A stretch of DNA of 64,000 nt from Streptomyces xanthochromogenes (GTDB lineage: Bacteria; Actinomycetota; Actinomycetes; Streptomycetales; Streptomycetaceae). The notes under the pieces are model-generated. The model did no database searches. It was not told where the DNA came from and worked only from the letters and a program-made list of their open reading frames with translations. Every line of letters begins with the position of its first letter. Positions within the stretch are counted from its first letter, which is position 1. Location: NCBI RefSeq assembly GCF_014650455.1, contig NZ_BMUZ01000004.1, positions 62,001 through 126,000 of the forward strand, given 5' to 3'. Shown in pieces: positions 44,328 to 58,821 of the stretch. The position numbers and the translations under genes were made by a program.

Positions 44328-45029
44328 TCACGCCTCGGCCCGGCCGCCCGGCGCAGGTGCGTCGGTCGCTCCGCCCCGGGGGTCGAAGGGGCACTGCCAC
44401 TGGTCGTCCGTGCGCATGCCGGAGTACTGGCGCACTTCGGACGACTCGCCGAACTCGGCGAGGTTGGGGTTGATGGAATCCTGCAGTCGCATCTCCCGCT
44501 CACGGATGCGGCGTTGGAGGCCCCCGTAGACGCCGTTGTCGACCAGCCGACGGAACTGGTGGTGCGAGTTGAACGCCATCGCCGGGAACGGGAAGCGCCG
44601 GGTGATCCTCGACGCGTTCTCGTGCAGGCCGACGACGAAGAACGGGTGTCCGGCGATGCTGAAGCCGAACTTCGGGGAGTCCGGGTCCGGGTCCGCACCC
44701 TCCGCCCAGGGGTAGCCGCGGTCCGCGTCGTAGGCGTGCAACTCGGTCAGTTGCCGCCACAACTGGGCATGGAATTCGGGCTCCGGGAGGGCGAGGGGCC
44801 CCTCGAAGACAGCGACGATCGTGGCGAAGTTCTGCTCGGGATTGAGGTCGTTCTCGACGAACTCGGCCAGCGCGGCGTGGAGTTGGGCGGTCGCCTTCTC
44901 GGTGCCCATGGCTCCTACGTGGACTTGGCGCAGGCTTTCCCGGCGCAGTGCGGACTTGGCGCCCAGGCAGGAGAACTCCTCGCTCTCGATCCAGGCCGTC
45001 AGCTGCTCATGGACGGGCATGACTGTCAT
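44328..45029 (-). CDS. GntA-like (YqcI/YcgG) heme N-hydroxylase
   Basis: 233 residues of the YqcI/YcgG family: FSCLGAKSALRRESLRQVHV near the N-terminus, FATIVAVFEGP, SPKFGFSIAGHPFFVVGLHE, and FPFPAMAFNSHHQFRRLVDN. Characterised members (DcsA in D-cycloserine, GntA in guanitoxin biosynthesis) are heme-dependent enzymes that hydroxylate guanidine nitrogens of arginine or enduracididine. It is the last gene of the leftward NRPS cluster, 110 bases after the A-T gene, with GGAGAG before ATG 45029. It suggests N-hydroxylation of a basic building block (inference). Confidence 0.82.
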   Translation of the reverse strand: MTVMPVHEQLTAWIESEEFSCLGAKSALRRESLRQVHVGAMGTEKATAQLHAALAEFVENDLNPEQNFATIVAVFEGPLALPEPEFHAQLWRQLTELHAYDADRGYPWAEGADPDPDSPKFGFSIAGHPFFVVGLHENASRITRRFPFPAMAFNSHHQFRRLVDNGVYGGLQRRIREREMRLQDSINPNLAEFGESSEVRQYSGMRTDDQWQCPFDPRGGATDAPAPGGRAEA

Positions 45030-45139
45030 GACTCTCTCCTTCGGCGTTTCGGCTGTCGTGTGCTGTCGCGCTCGGTCCTGTTGGTCGGCTGCCCCGCGCG
45101 GCAGCCCGGCCGTGCGGCAGCTTTCAGGGGCCTGTGGTT

Positions 45140-47020
45140 TCAGAGCCGTACGATGCGGGCGGCCGCGGCCCGGGCGTCAGTCGCCGTCAGCAGGTCCGAC
45201 GGGCGCAGCCGGAAGCCGTGTTCGCGCAGTGTTCCGCTCACCCGCAGGGCGACGAGCGAGTCCCCGCCGTGGGCCAGGAAGTCGTCGTCGGGGCCGAAGT
45301 CCGGCGCGCGGAGCAGGGTGCGGATCAGCTTGAGGAGCAGGGCGAGGTCGGCGGACACTTCGGCAGCGTCGGTGTCCACGACGCCGACGTCGGCCCCGGG
45401 CTCCGCATCGGCCCCGGACTTCGCGACGGCCGCGGTCGCCTCGGCCTCCGGCGCGCTGGAGGCGTACGCGTCCGCGAGCAGGGCGGCCACCGCCCGGCGG
45501 TCGATCTTCCCCGAGGCGGTGAGCGGGAGCGTGTCGCGGACGCGTATCAGGCCGGGAACCAGATGGGAGGGCAGACGCCCGCGCAGCTCCTCCCGAATCT
45601 GCTCGGCCGTCGGGCCGTCCGCGATCACGGAGAGCGCGGCGGCCAGGATGCGCCCACCGGTGCCCGACCCGTCGTCGAGTGCCACCGCGGCGGCGGCCGT
45701 GACCCCTCGTGTGTCGGTCAAGTGCCGGTCCACTTCGTCGAGTTCGATCCGGTAGCCGCGGACCTTGACCTGGTTGTCGAGGCGGCCGATGAACTCCAGC
45801 GCGCCGTCGGGGTGGCGCAGGACCAGGTCGCCGGTGCGGTACATCCGCGCGCCCGGCACCGAACCGAAAGGATCGGGGTGGAAGCGTTCCTCGGTGCGCA
45901 GCGGCTCCCCGAGGTAGCCCTCGGCCAGCGGGCTTCCGCCGACCCAGAGCTCGCCCGGGCTGCCTACGGGGACCGGACGCCGATCGGCGTCCAGGACGTG
46001 GAGCCGCCGGTTCCCCACCGGGCCGCCGATGGGCAGGCCGGCCGTCGGCGGGAGCGGCTCGTGCGCCGGCAGGACGAAGGCCGTGCAGGTGACCACCGTC
46101 TCGGTGGGGCCGTACCCGTTGATCAGCGTGGAGTGGCCGAGCGGCCCGTTCCGGTGCACGTGCACGTCGTTGGTGCCCGCCGCCTCTCCGCCGATGACGA
46201 CGGTATGGACGCCCTCGAAGGAACACCCGGAACTCTCCGCACCTTGCATCTGCGCACACAGCAAGCGCCAGTACGAGGTCGGGAGTTGGAGCACCGATAC
46301 ACCCAACTCCCGTACTTGGTTGGCGAGTTCCGCCGGGCTCAGTGCCCGGTCCTTGGAGTCGAGGAAGGCGACCGTGCCGCCGACGGCGAGAGTCGGCCAG
46401 ATCTCCTCCTGGGCGACGTCGAAGCCGAGCCCGGCGAACTGGAGCACCGTGTCGGTGTCGCGCAGTCCGAGGAGGCCGGCGATGGCGGTGGTGTGCTCGG
46501 CGAAGGCGTCCTGGCCGACGAGCACGCCCTTGGGAGTTCCGGTCGAGCCCGAGGTGTAGATGACGTAGGCGCCCTCGTCCCGCGGGCCCCCGGTGACCGA
46601 AGGGGCCGCGCCTGTCAGGGCCCGGGGGCCGTCGCCATCGATCACGGCACGGGCTCGGGAGCGGTGCAGCAGGTGGTCGCGGTGGGCATCGGGCGCCGAG
46701 GCGTCCATGGGCAGGAAGGCGGCGCCGACGTGCCAGCACGCCAGCATGGCGGCGACCGCACCGGGGCCCGAGGGCAGTCGTACGCCGACGACGTCACCGG
46801 CGCCGACGTCGAGCGCAGCCAGTTCCGCGCCCGCTTTCTGCGCACGCTCCCAGAGCTCGGCGTAGGTGATGTCGGCAGCGGCGGTGCGCAGAGCGACGCG
46901 TTCGCGGACCGTCGCGTCCGGGTGTCCGGCCCGCGCGGCGATCCGGTCGGCCACGCGCGACGGGGCGGCGGCAACGGTGATGGGGGTGGCCGGGTCGGGG
47001 ATGATGCTGGTGGAGGTCAT
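45140..47020 (-). CDS. Stand-alone NRPS adenylation-thiolation didomain
   Basis: 626 residues. An adenylation domain (about 30-520; YVIYTSGSTGTPKGVLVG, INGYGPTETVV, YRTGDLVLRHPDG, LTASGKIDRR) is followed by a carrier domain with the phosphopantetheine Ser in LAHGGDSLVALR. Reading the specificity positions by eye gives D-V-E-Q-V-G-G-V-T-K in approximate order; the acidic residue at the third position would suit a basic side chain such as arginine or ornithine. No condensation or release domain. It probably loads an amino acid that is passed to the large NRPS and hydroxylated by the GntA-like enzyme. Confidence 0.9.
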   Translation of the reverse strand: MTSTSIIPDPATPITVAAAPSRVADRIAARAGHPDATVRERVALRTAAADITYAELWERAQKAGAELAALDVGAGDVVGVRLPSGPGAVAAMLACWHVGAAFLPMDASAPDAHRDHLLHRSRARAVIDGDGPRALTGAAPSVTGGPRDEGAYVIYTSGSTGTPKGVLVGQDAFAEHTTAIAGLLGLRDTDTVLQFAGLGFDVAQEEIWPTLAVGGTVAFLDSKDRALSPAELANQVRELGVSVLQLPTSYWRLLCAQMQGAESSGCSFEGVHTVVIGGEAAGTNDVHVHRNGPLGHSTLINGYGPTETVVTCTAFVLPAHEPLPPTAGLPIGGPVGNRRLHVLDADRRPVPVGSPGELWVGGSPLAEGYLGEPLRTEERFHPDPFGSVPGARMYRTGDLVLRHPDGALEFIGRLDNQVKVRGYRIELDEVDRHLTDTRGVTAAAAVALDDGSGTGGRILAAALSVIADGPTAEQIREELRGRLPSHLVPGLIRVRDTLPLTASGKIDRRAVAALLADAYASSAPEAEATAAVAKSGADAEPGADVGVVDTDAAEVSADLALLLKLIRTLLRAPDFGPDDDFLAHGGDSLVALRVSGTLREHGFRLRPSDLLTATDARAAAARIVRL

Positions 47021-47032
47021 CGGGTACCTGAC

Positions 47033-48286
47033 TCAGTGGGAAGGTTCCGGAAGGTTCGTACGGTCATCGGCCGTGGCGGTGTCCGCGGGTGCGGGCTCCA
47101 CCGGACGCAGCCGGCGCCCGCCGGCCAGGGCGATCACGAAGCCGACGCCGCCGCAGAGGGCGGCGAAGGCATAGGCGGCCTGTGCGCCGCGGGAGTCCGC
47201 GAAGTGTCCGCTCACCGAGGAGCCGATGGACACCCCGAGCCACAGGGCCGTGGACTGCCAGGCCAGCGCTTCCGTGCGGCGGGAGGCGGGCACCCCGTCC
47301 ACGACCAGCATCATGGCGACGATCATGGCCGGACAGGAGCTCGTCCCGGCCACCAGGAGCACGAGTCCGGCCCCGACGAAGCTGTGCACCCAGAGCATCG
47401 GCAGAATCCCGACCGTCATGATCAGGGTCGAGACCCACAGGATGCGGGACAGCGGCGCCGACCACTCCCGCGAGCCGTACACGACTCCCGCCACGGAGCT
47501 GCCGATCGCGTAGACACCGAGCAGCACCCCCGCCATGAAGCGCTGGTGCTCCTCGCCGGAGAACGCCACCGTGGCCATGTCGATCGAGCCCCACATGCCG
47601 CCGAAGCACAGGTTCAGTGCCGCGACGACGGCGACCGGCCCGAGGAACAGGGCGCTCCCTCCGGCCTTCTCGCCGGGCTTGCGCTGTGGCTCCGTGCGCC
47701 GGCTGAGCGACAGCAGGAGGCTGCCGCCGCACACCAGGACCAGCGCGCTGATCAGTCCCGCCGCCGGGCTCACCCCGACGGCGAGTGAGGTGGCGATGAC
47801 CGGGCCGACGATGAAGATGACCTCGTCGACCAGGGATTCCAGTGCGAACGCGGTCCCCTTCAGGGACGAGCCGTCCAGCAGACCGCTCCAGCGCGCCCGC
47901 ACCATCGAGCCGATCGCGGGAGTCGCCGCACCCGTCAGGGCCGCCGTGACGAACAGGACCCACAGCGGCATCCCGTCGCTCAGCACGCTCGCCACGAAGG
48001 CGCCGCCACTCACCGCGCACAGCGCCGCGCAGCCGAGCAGGACCCTGCGCTGGCCCAACCTGTCGGCGAGGCGCGCCAGTTGGGGTGCGGCCACCGCGTA
48101 CCCGACGGCGGAGACGGCGGACAGGGCGCCCGCGGTGCCGTAGTCGCCCCGCGTCGCGGAGACGAAGAGCAGAATGCTGATGCCGGTCATGCCGAGCGGG
48201 AACCTGGCGAGCATTCCGGGCAGGAAGAATCCCCAGGCGCCCGGCGTCGACAGGACCGTACGGTAGCGCGCGACTCCCGCGCTCAT
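47033..48286 (-). CDS. MFS exporter of the NRPS cluster
   Basis: 417 residues with about twelve membrane helices and the MFS loop motif LARLADRLGQRRVLL after helix 2. Its start overlaps the hydrolase stop by four bases (ATGA) and its stop is twelve bases before the A-T gene, so it is embedded in the biosynthetic operon and most likely exports the product or gives self-protection. Confidence 0.9.
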   Translation of the reverse strand: MSAGVARYRTVLSTPGAWGFFLPGMLARFPLGMTGISILLFVSATRGDYGTAGALSAVSAVGYAVAAPQLARLADRLGQRRVLLGCAALCAVSGGAFVASVLSDGMPLWVLFVTAALTGAATPAIGSMVRARWSGLLDGSSLKGTAFALESLVDEVIFIVGPVIATSLAVGVSPAAGLISALVLVCGGSLLLSLSRRTEPQRKPGEKAGGSALFLGPVAVVAALNLCFGGMWGSIDMATVAFSGEEHQRFMAGVLLGVYAIGSSVAGVVYGSREWSAPLSRILWVSTLIMTVGILPMLWVHSFVGAGLVLLVAGTSSCPAMIVAMMLVVDGVPASRRTEALAWQSTALWLGVSIGSSVSGHFADSRGAQAAYAFAALCGGVGFVIALAGGRRLRPVEPAPADTATADDRTNLPEPSH

Positions 48287-49158
48287 CGCTTCAGCTCGGC
48301 CACGAAGCCCGCGACGAGCCGCGTGAGCGCCTCCGTCTGCTCGAACTGGACGGCGTGACCGGCGTCGAGGTCGTGCGTCTCCAGGTCGGGGTGGCTCTCC
48401 AGGAAGGTGCGTACGCGGTCGTTGTCGACCAGCTTGTCCTGGGTGGCGAACACCGCGCGTACCGGCAGCTCGCCGAGCTGCCCGTAGTCGGTCTCCGACT
48501 TGACGGCGATCTCCTCCCACGCGTCGATCGTGCCGACCGTCACGTGCGAGAGCTTCAGTTTGTCGTCGCCGATGACCGCGAGCCATTCCGCGCTGTCGGT
48601 GAAGTCGACCGGGCGCATCGGCACCTGGATGAAGGGGCGGGCCGGCTCGACGGTGATGCCGAGCTCTTCGACGACGTCCAGGGCGGCGTCGATCGCACGG
48701 TCGAGGATGTCCGAGTAGCGGTCGTTGAAGAAGAAGCCGGGGCAGACCATGAGCAGGCTCGCGAGCACGTCACGGTCGGCGAGCCCGGCCGCCACGACCG
48801 TCGCCACCTGGGCACCGAAGCACCAACCGGCAAGGTGGATACGGGTGTTGGGGCGGGACTGCTTGAGGCTGCGCAGCAGCAGGGCGATGTCCGCGACGGC
48901 CAGCTCCCCGTTCGGAATGTGTCCGCGCACCGCGTTCAGGCCCGAGCCGCGCAGGTCCACGGCGGCGAAGGCCACGTCGGCGTCCAGCTCGGCGAGCCGG
49001 ACGCCGAGCGGTGCCTGCCAGCCGGAGTGGCTCATCCCGCCGTGCAGCATCACCACGAGGTCCGCGGCGCTCTCGGCGCCCCAGATCCGGTAGTGCGTGA
49101 GGTAGCCGTCCGGCTGCTCGAAGGTATGGACGTCTTCCAGGGTGGTCTGGACGATCAC
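48283..49158 (-). CDS. Alpha/beta hydrolase with Cys nucleophile
   Basis: 291 residues of the alpha/beta hydrolase fold. MLHGGMSHSGWQ is the oxyanion-hole strand and HLAGWCFGAQVATVV is the nucleophile elbow, with Cys in place of the usual Ser (G-x-C-x-G). The His is in LDAGHAVQFEQ and the acid is likely in ATQDKLVDNDR. The cluster NRPS has no thioesterase domain, so this could release or edit the chain in trans. Cys-nucleophile thioesterases are known from NRPS systems making strained rings, such as ObiF for the obafluorin beta-lactone. GTG start overlaps the RidA stop. Confidence 0.85.
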   Translation of the reverse strand: MIVQTTLEDVHTFEQPDGYLTHYRIWGAESAADLVVMLHGGMSHSGWQAPLGVRLAELDADVAFAAVDLRGSGLNAVRGHIPNGELAVADIALLLRSLKQSRPNTRIHLAGWCFGAQVATVVAAGLADRDVLASLLMVCPGFFFNDRYSDILDRAIDAALDVVEELGITVEPARPFIQVPMRPVDFTDSAEWLAVIGDDKLKLSHVTVGTIDAWEEIAVKSETDYGQLGELPVRAVFATQDKLVDNDRVRTFLESHPDLETHDLDAGHAVQFEQTEALTRLVAGFVAELKR

Positions 49159-49574
49159 TGCTGCTCACTCCTCTGGGGGGCCGGGCGGTCCTCGGTGCAC
49201 GCGAGAGCTTCGACTTCGACGCGCAGCGCGGGCGTGGCCAGTGCGGCCACCGTCATGACGGTCATGGTGGGGCGCAGGTCCTTGAGCCACTCGGCCAGGC
49301 GCTCACGCCGGCGTTGCAGGTCGACCTCGCCGGCGAAGTAGAACGTCAGCTTGACCAGGTCCTCGTGGGTCATTCCGGCCGCTTCGAGGTTGGCCGTGAT
49401 GTTGTCCAGGGCGATGCCGAGCTGCTCGACGGGGTCCTCGGGCAGGTCCCCGGAGGGGGCCATGCCGATCTGCCCGGAGACCACGAGCCACCGGACCGGG
49501 CCGGTGATCTCCGCCTGGTGCGAGTACGCGGCGAGCGGTGCCGCGATCGACTGGGGGTTGCGGAAGCTTTTCAC
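49155..49574 (-). CDS. RidA-family enamine/imine deaminase
   Basis: 139 residues of the RidA/YjgF family: VVSGQIGMAPSGDL, AGMTHEDLVKLTFYFAGEVD, and LRVEVEALACTE with the Arg that binds the substrate carboxylate. RidA proteins hydrolyse 2-aminoacrylate-type enamines and imines. Next to a serine-activating NRPS, it may act on a dehydroalanine- or imine-type intermediate (inference). GTG 49574 lies 20 bases after the NRPS stop, and its stop overlaps the hydrolase start (GTGA). Confidence 0.85.
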   Translation of the reverse strand: MKSFRNPQSIAAPLAAYSHQAEITGPVRWLVVSGQIGMAPSGDLPEDPVEQLGIALDNITANLEAAGMTHEDLVKLTFYFAGEVDLQRRRERLAEWLKDLRPTMTVMTVAALATPALRVEVEALACTEDRPAPQRSEQQ

Positions 49575-49594
49575 GGGGGTTGTCCGTATCCCTT

Positions 49595-55762
<6,168 letters not shown>

Positions 55763-55994
55763 ACCGCACTCCAAACTCGGAACGAAACCTTGGCCCGTTG
55801 ACGTGCCGGGCGAGCGATGTAAGGGACTGGGTGACGACATGCCGGGCGGAGCCCCGGGCGGGCCCGGGTGATCCGCGGGCGCGCGTCGTCGCGATGTTCC
55901 GGGCGGGCGTGGCGGGGCGCGGCTTGTCGCGTCCCGGCACGCCGACGGGCCCGTGTTCCCGGCCCCCTGAAGCAGGGAGACCGATCCCGGCGGA

Positions 55995-56011
55995 CCGGCC
56001 CTGAGGGCCGG
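55995..56011 (-). terminator. Hairpin between ATP-grasp and NRPS genes
   Basis: CCGGCCC-TGA-GGGCCGG forms a 7-bp stem 21 bases after the ATP-grasp stop, suggesting that the NRPS operon has its own promoter in the 55763-56031 gap. Confidence 0.5.
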
Positions 56012-56031
56012 GCCCGATCCAGGGGCTGCGG

Positions 56032-57333
56032 TTAGGGCGCGGTCACTGGTGTGTGGAACGGATCGAACACCTCGTCGTACGGGCGCAGGATCGAGCTCAG
56101 CGTGTCGGCTCCCGCCGCATCCGGTCCCGGTCCGTCCGTGACGGGCTCGGTGGTGATCACGACCTGACGGGCAACCTCGCGGGCCAGACGGACGGCGGTC
56201 CCCGCGTCGTCGGCACGCACGATGACGTGCCCACTGCGATCGTCGGACCAGCGGAGTTCCGGCACCACGGAACCTACGTCCACGCTCACCGACACCTCCA
56301 CCACACCGTCGACGGCTCGCGCGGCCTCCAACCCGGTCACCGCGGTGACGACCCCGGGAGCCGCGGTCAGGAACCGGATGGCGGCCGCTCCTTGGGCCGG
56401 GTGCAGATGACCGTCGAGCGGAGCACCGTGGCCGACCAGGCGATAGGCGGCCTCTTCCATGTCGACGCCGTACACCATCCTGACGAGATCGTTGATCCGG
56501 TCGCCACCCCGGCGAGTGTGCGATTCGACGACCCGGGGCCCTTCGGCGGTGAGGATGATCTCCGTATGCGCGGGACCGTCCTCAAGTCCGACCGCGTCGA
56601 GCAGGCGCACCGTCAACTCGTGAATCCGGTCAAGGTCTTCCTCGGCCAAGGGCGCCGGAATGACATGTCCGAGTTCTACGGTCCCGCCTTCGGTGTCCTT
56701 GGCGGTCACCGCGACGATCGTGTGGCGGCCCGACACGGAAAAGGATTCCACGCTGAGCTCAGGGCCGGTCAGAAGCTTTTCGACCTGGAATTCACCGAGC
56801 TCGAACGACTGGCTCCAGGCCCATACTTCGTCGACCTCCTCGACCGATTCGACCCGCCGCACACCGAGACTGCCCGAGCCCTTGGTCGGTTTGACGATCG
56901 CCGCTCCATGCGTGACGACGAATTCGCGAAGGTCCGCCTGAGTGGGATTGACCGCGTAAGGCACGGCCCCTATTCCCTGCTCGTTCAACAGTGCCCGCAT
57001 CGCGGACTTGTCGTGCAACAGCCGGGCGCACCGTTCCGATGTGCCGGAAATTCCCAGCGCATCGGTCAAGTGACCGGCCACCAGTTGCGCCGCCTCGGTC
57101 TGGGTGACGATCCGCGTGATCGGTGCGATCCGGTGCAGCGCGGTCGCCATCGCGACGGCGCTCGGCACATGCTGATAGTCCACCAGAACAAGCTGCTGAC
57201 AATGCGGAATCAGCGCGGGATCGAATTGTGACGGCTTCTGCATGTAGACCACGTCTACATCCGCCGACTTCGCCTTCGAAATTAGTCGGATGCTGTCTCC
57301 AACGACGAGCACGCGCCCCCGTACCACGATCAT
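56032..57333 (-). CDS. ATP-grasp carboxylate-amine ligase
   Basis: 433 residues. An ATP-grasp domain with IVKPTKGSGSLGVRRVES for ATP binding, VEKLLTGPELSVESFSVSG, and AHTEIILTAEGPRVVESHTR plus RGGDRIND for metal and substrate binding. It belongs to the L-amino acid ligase/BacD-like group (ATP-grasp_4), which joins amino acids through an acyl phosphate. It may build or cap a dipeptide used by the pathway. Its ATG overlaps the stop of the small upstream gene by four bases (ATGA), with a GGGGG stretch as the ribosome site inside that gene. Confidence 0.87.
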   Translation of the reverse strand: MIVVRGRVLVVGDSIRLISKAKSADVDVVYMQKPSQFDPALIPHCQQLVLVDYQHVPSAVAMATALHRIAPITRIVTQTEAAQLVAGHLTDALGISGTSERCARLLHDKSAMRALLNEQGIGAVPYAVNPTQADLREFVVTHGAAIVKPTKGSGSLGVRRVESVEEVDEVWAWSQSFELGEFQVEKLLTGPELSVESFSVSGRHTIVAVTAKDTEGGTVELGHVIPAPLAEEDLDRIHELTVRLLDAVGLEDGPAHTEIILTAEGPRVVESHTRRGGDRINDLVRMVYGVDMEEAAYRLVGHGAPLDGHLHPAQGAAAIRFLTAAPGVVTAVTGLEAARAVDGVVEVSVSVDVGSVVPELRWSDDRSGHVIVRADDAGTAVRLAREVARQVVITTEPVTDGPGPDAAGADTLSSILRPYDEVFDPFHTPVTAP

Positions 57334-57650
57334 CCCCCGTTTCCCACCGCTCGATCTGAGCCGTCGGCGACGCTAGCACAGCAGTACCCATCCACATAGG
57401 GATCGCACGGGGATCCATCGGGCGCCTCGGCATCCACAACGGCCCTGCCTGCAGGAATGCCCGTTCCGCTCTCGGCAACGTTCGCCTCGTCGACAACCTC
57501 CCGTAACAGTTCGCCGACGGCGTCGGATTCCGTACGGGAATAGAGCGGCGGAAAAATGCCACTCTGCCCTTTGTGTGCGGCGTGGCCGGATCCGTCCAGC
57601 AGGCAATAGGCACAGGGCGCCAAATCGAGCCAGGGAGTGAATTCAGCCAT
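57330..57650 (-). CDS. Small Cys-containing protein coupled to ATP-grasp
   Basis: 106 residues, family not recognised. It has two Cys groups (APCAYCLL near residue 13 and SPCDPYVDGYCC near residue 82), an acidic middle helix (SDAVGELLREVVDEANVAES) and a Gly-rich end. The stop shares four bases with the ATP-grasp start, which strongly supports translation. Leu49 is a TTA codon, so the operon may be bldA-dependent. It could be a metal-binding protein, a carrier-like partner, or even a substrate peptide for the ligase; the sequence does not decide. The start at ATG 57650 has a weak site; an ATG 14 codons upstream is possible. Confidence 0.6.
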   Translation of the reverse strand: MAEFTPWLDLAPCAYCLLDGSGHAAHKGQSGIFPPLYSRTESDAVGELLREVVDEANVAESGTGIPAGRAVVDAEAPDGSPCDPYVDGYCCASVADGSDRAVGNGG

Positions 57651-58113
57651 GAATGGCCGGTCCGGGCGAGGCCCAAATCTCGCCGGCATGACCGGAACCC
57701 GAGTCGGCCGACCGGTCCGCCAGGGCGAAGGCGTGCCCGCCGGAGCGAAGGCCTGCGGATTCGCGTCCGCGCGTGCATCAGCGGTTGGGCGTCGTGCGAC
57801 GATCGCGCACGGGTCCTCGGCACCGGCGGCTGGTCCTTGCCGTCTCCTCATACCGGCACGAACCACGCACTGCGCCACGGCTGCTCGCCGTCTTGGCCAT
57901 TCGGCCTGGCCGAATCCTGATGCCGCCCGTAGCCCGAGGGCTACGGACAGAGATGGATGCTCTGCCCGTGAACGAAGATGTCGCTGGGGCACCTGATGCC
58001 CCGACACCGGCGCGCCTCACCGGGCCCGGTTCCCTCGCCCCGGCTTCGGAACACCGCGCCGGGGCATGCGCCGAGTACGGACGGGTCCTGCGCGGGATCG
58101 GCCTCGGCGAGGG
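57651..58113. other. Gap without a recognised gene
   Basis: 463 bases between the NRPS cluster and the DUF2461 gene. Open frames here have biased composition but no family match or good start. It should contain the promoter of the small Cys gene. Confidence 0.45.
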
Positions 58114-58821
58114 TCACACCTTCACGTGGCGGACCAGCCAGGACATCATGTCCCCCGGCTCGCCGATGGCGTCGAGGACCACGTCCAATGCCTGCGGGGT
58201 GTGCAGCCAGGCATCGCATTCCAGCGGCCGCGCGGCGACCAACGAGCAGTGCTGGAGGAGTTCGGCGCGCGGATGGTCGGGCGGGTGGCCCCGGGGAATC
58301 CGCTTCATGAGGTCACCGGTGACTTCGTAATCCCGCGCCCTCAACTCATCGACAATTGCAACTAGTTGACGGCCGGCGCCCTCCGCCGCGACCGCCTGCC
58401 GGAACACCTTGATCTGCTCCGGAGCGGGGTACCACCAAGCCCCCTGGATCCGCAGGCCGTCGAGGTCGAAGCGCAGGCCCATTTCGATGTTGCGCGCAAG
58501 CCGAATCACCGCACCCTGGTGCTGCCACCACCACGCGTTCGTGCGGTAGTGCCAGACGGAGAAGTCTTCGTACTCCGGGTTCGAGTCCGCGATGTCGTTC
58601 AGCAGCGCGATCATCGGCTTGCGCACCAGCCGTTCGCGGTCCTTCCGGCACCCCTCCCGTAGAGCCTGCGGGGGCTCCCCCTGCAATCGCAGCAGAACGT
58701 CGAACGCCTCCGGGGGCCATCCCGTGAAGGCGCCCCCGGAGTGCCGCTCGCCATCGCCACGACCGGGACGTCCCTCGGTCACGTCCGGGTGTTCGCCGGA
58801 GCCGGATGCCGTGTCGCTCAC
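58114..58821 (-). CDS. DUF2461 protein
   Basis: 235 residues. FTGWPPEAFDVLLRLQ is the DUF2461 opening motif, followed by NAWWWQHQGAVIRLARNIE and LRIQGAWWYPAPEQIKVFRQ; the middle is diverged from typical members. The family has no firm function. The GTG start overlaps the stop of the DUF4157-reductase gene by four bases, so the two are made together and may work as a pair, possibly effector and partner or immunity (inference). The first 40 residues are polar. Confidence 0.75.
   Translation of the reverse strand: MSDTASGSGEHPDVTEGRPGRGDGERHSGGAFTGWPPEAFDVLLRLQGEPPQALREGCRKDRERLVRKPMIALLNDIADSNPEYEDFSVWHYRTNAWWWQHQGAVIRLARNIEMGLRFDLDGLRIQGAWWYPAPEQIKVFRQAVAAEGAGRQLVAIVDELRARDYEVTGDLMKRIPRGHPPDHPRAELLQHCSLVAARPLECDAWLHTPQALDVVLDAIGEPGDMMSWLVRHVKV

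Noticed and set aside
58117..58130. TTCACGTGG resembling a second parS site
   Set aside because: Flanking bases break the palindrome and it lies within the coding end of the DUF2461 gene.
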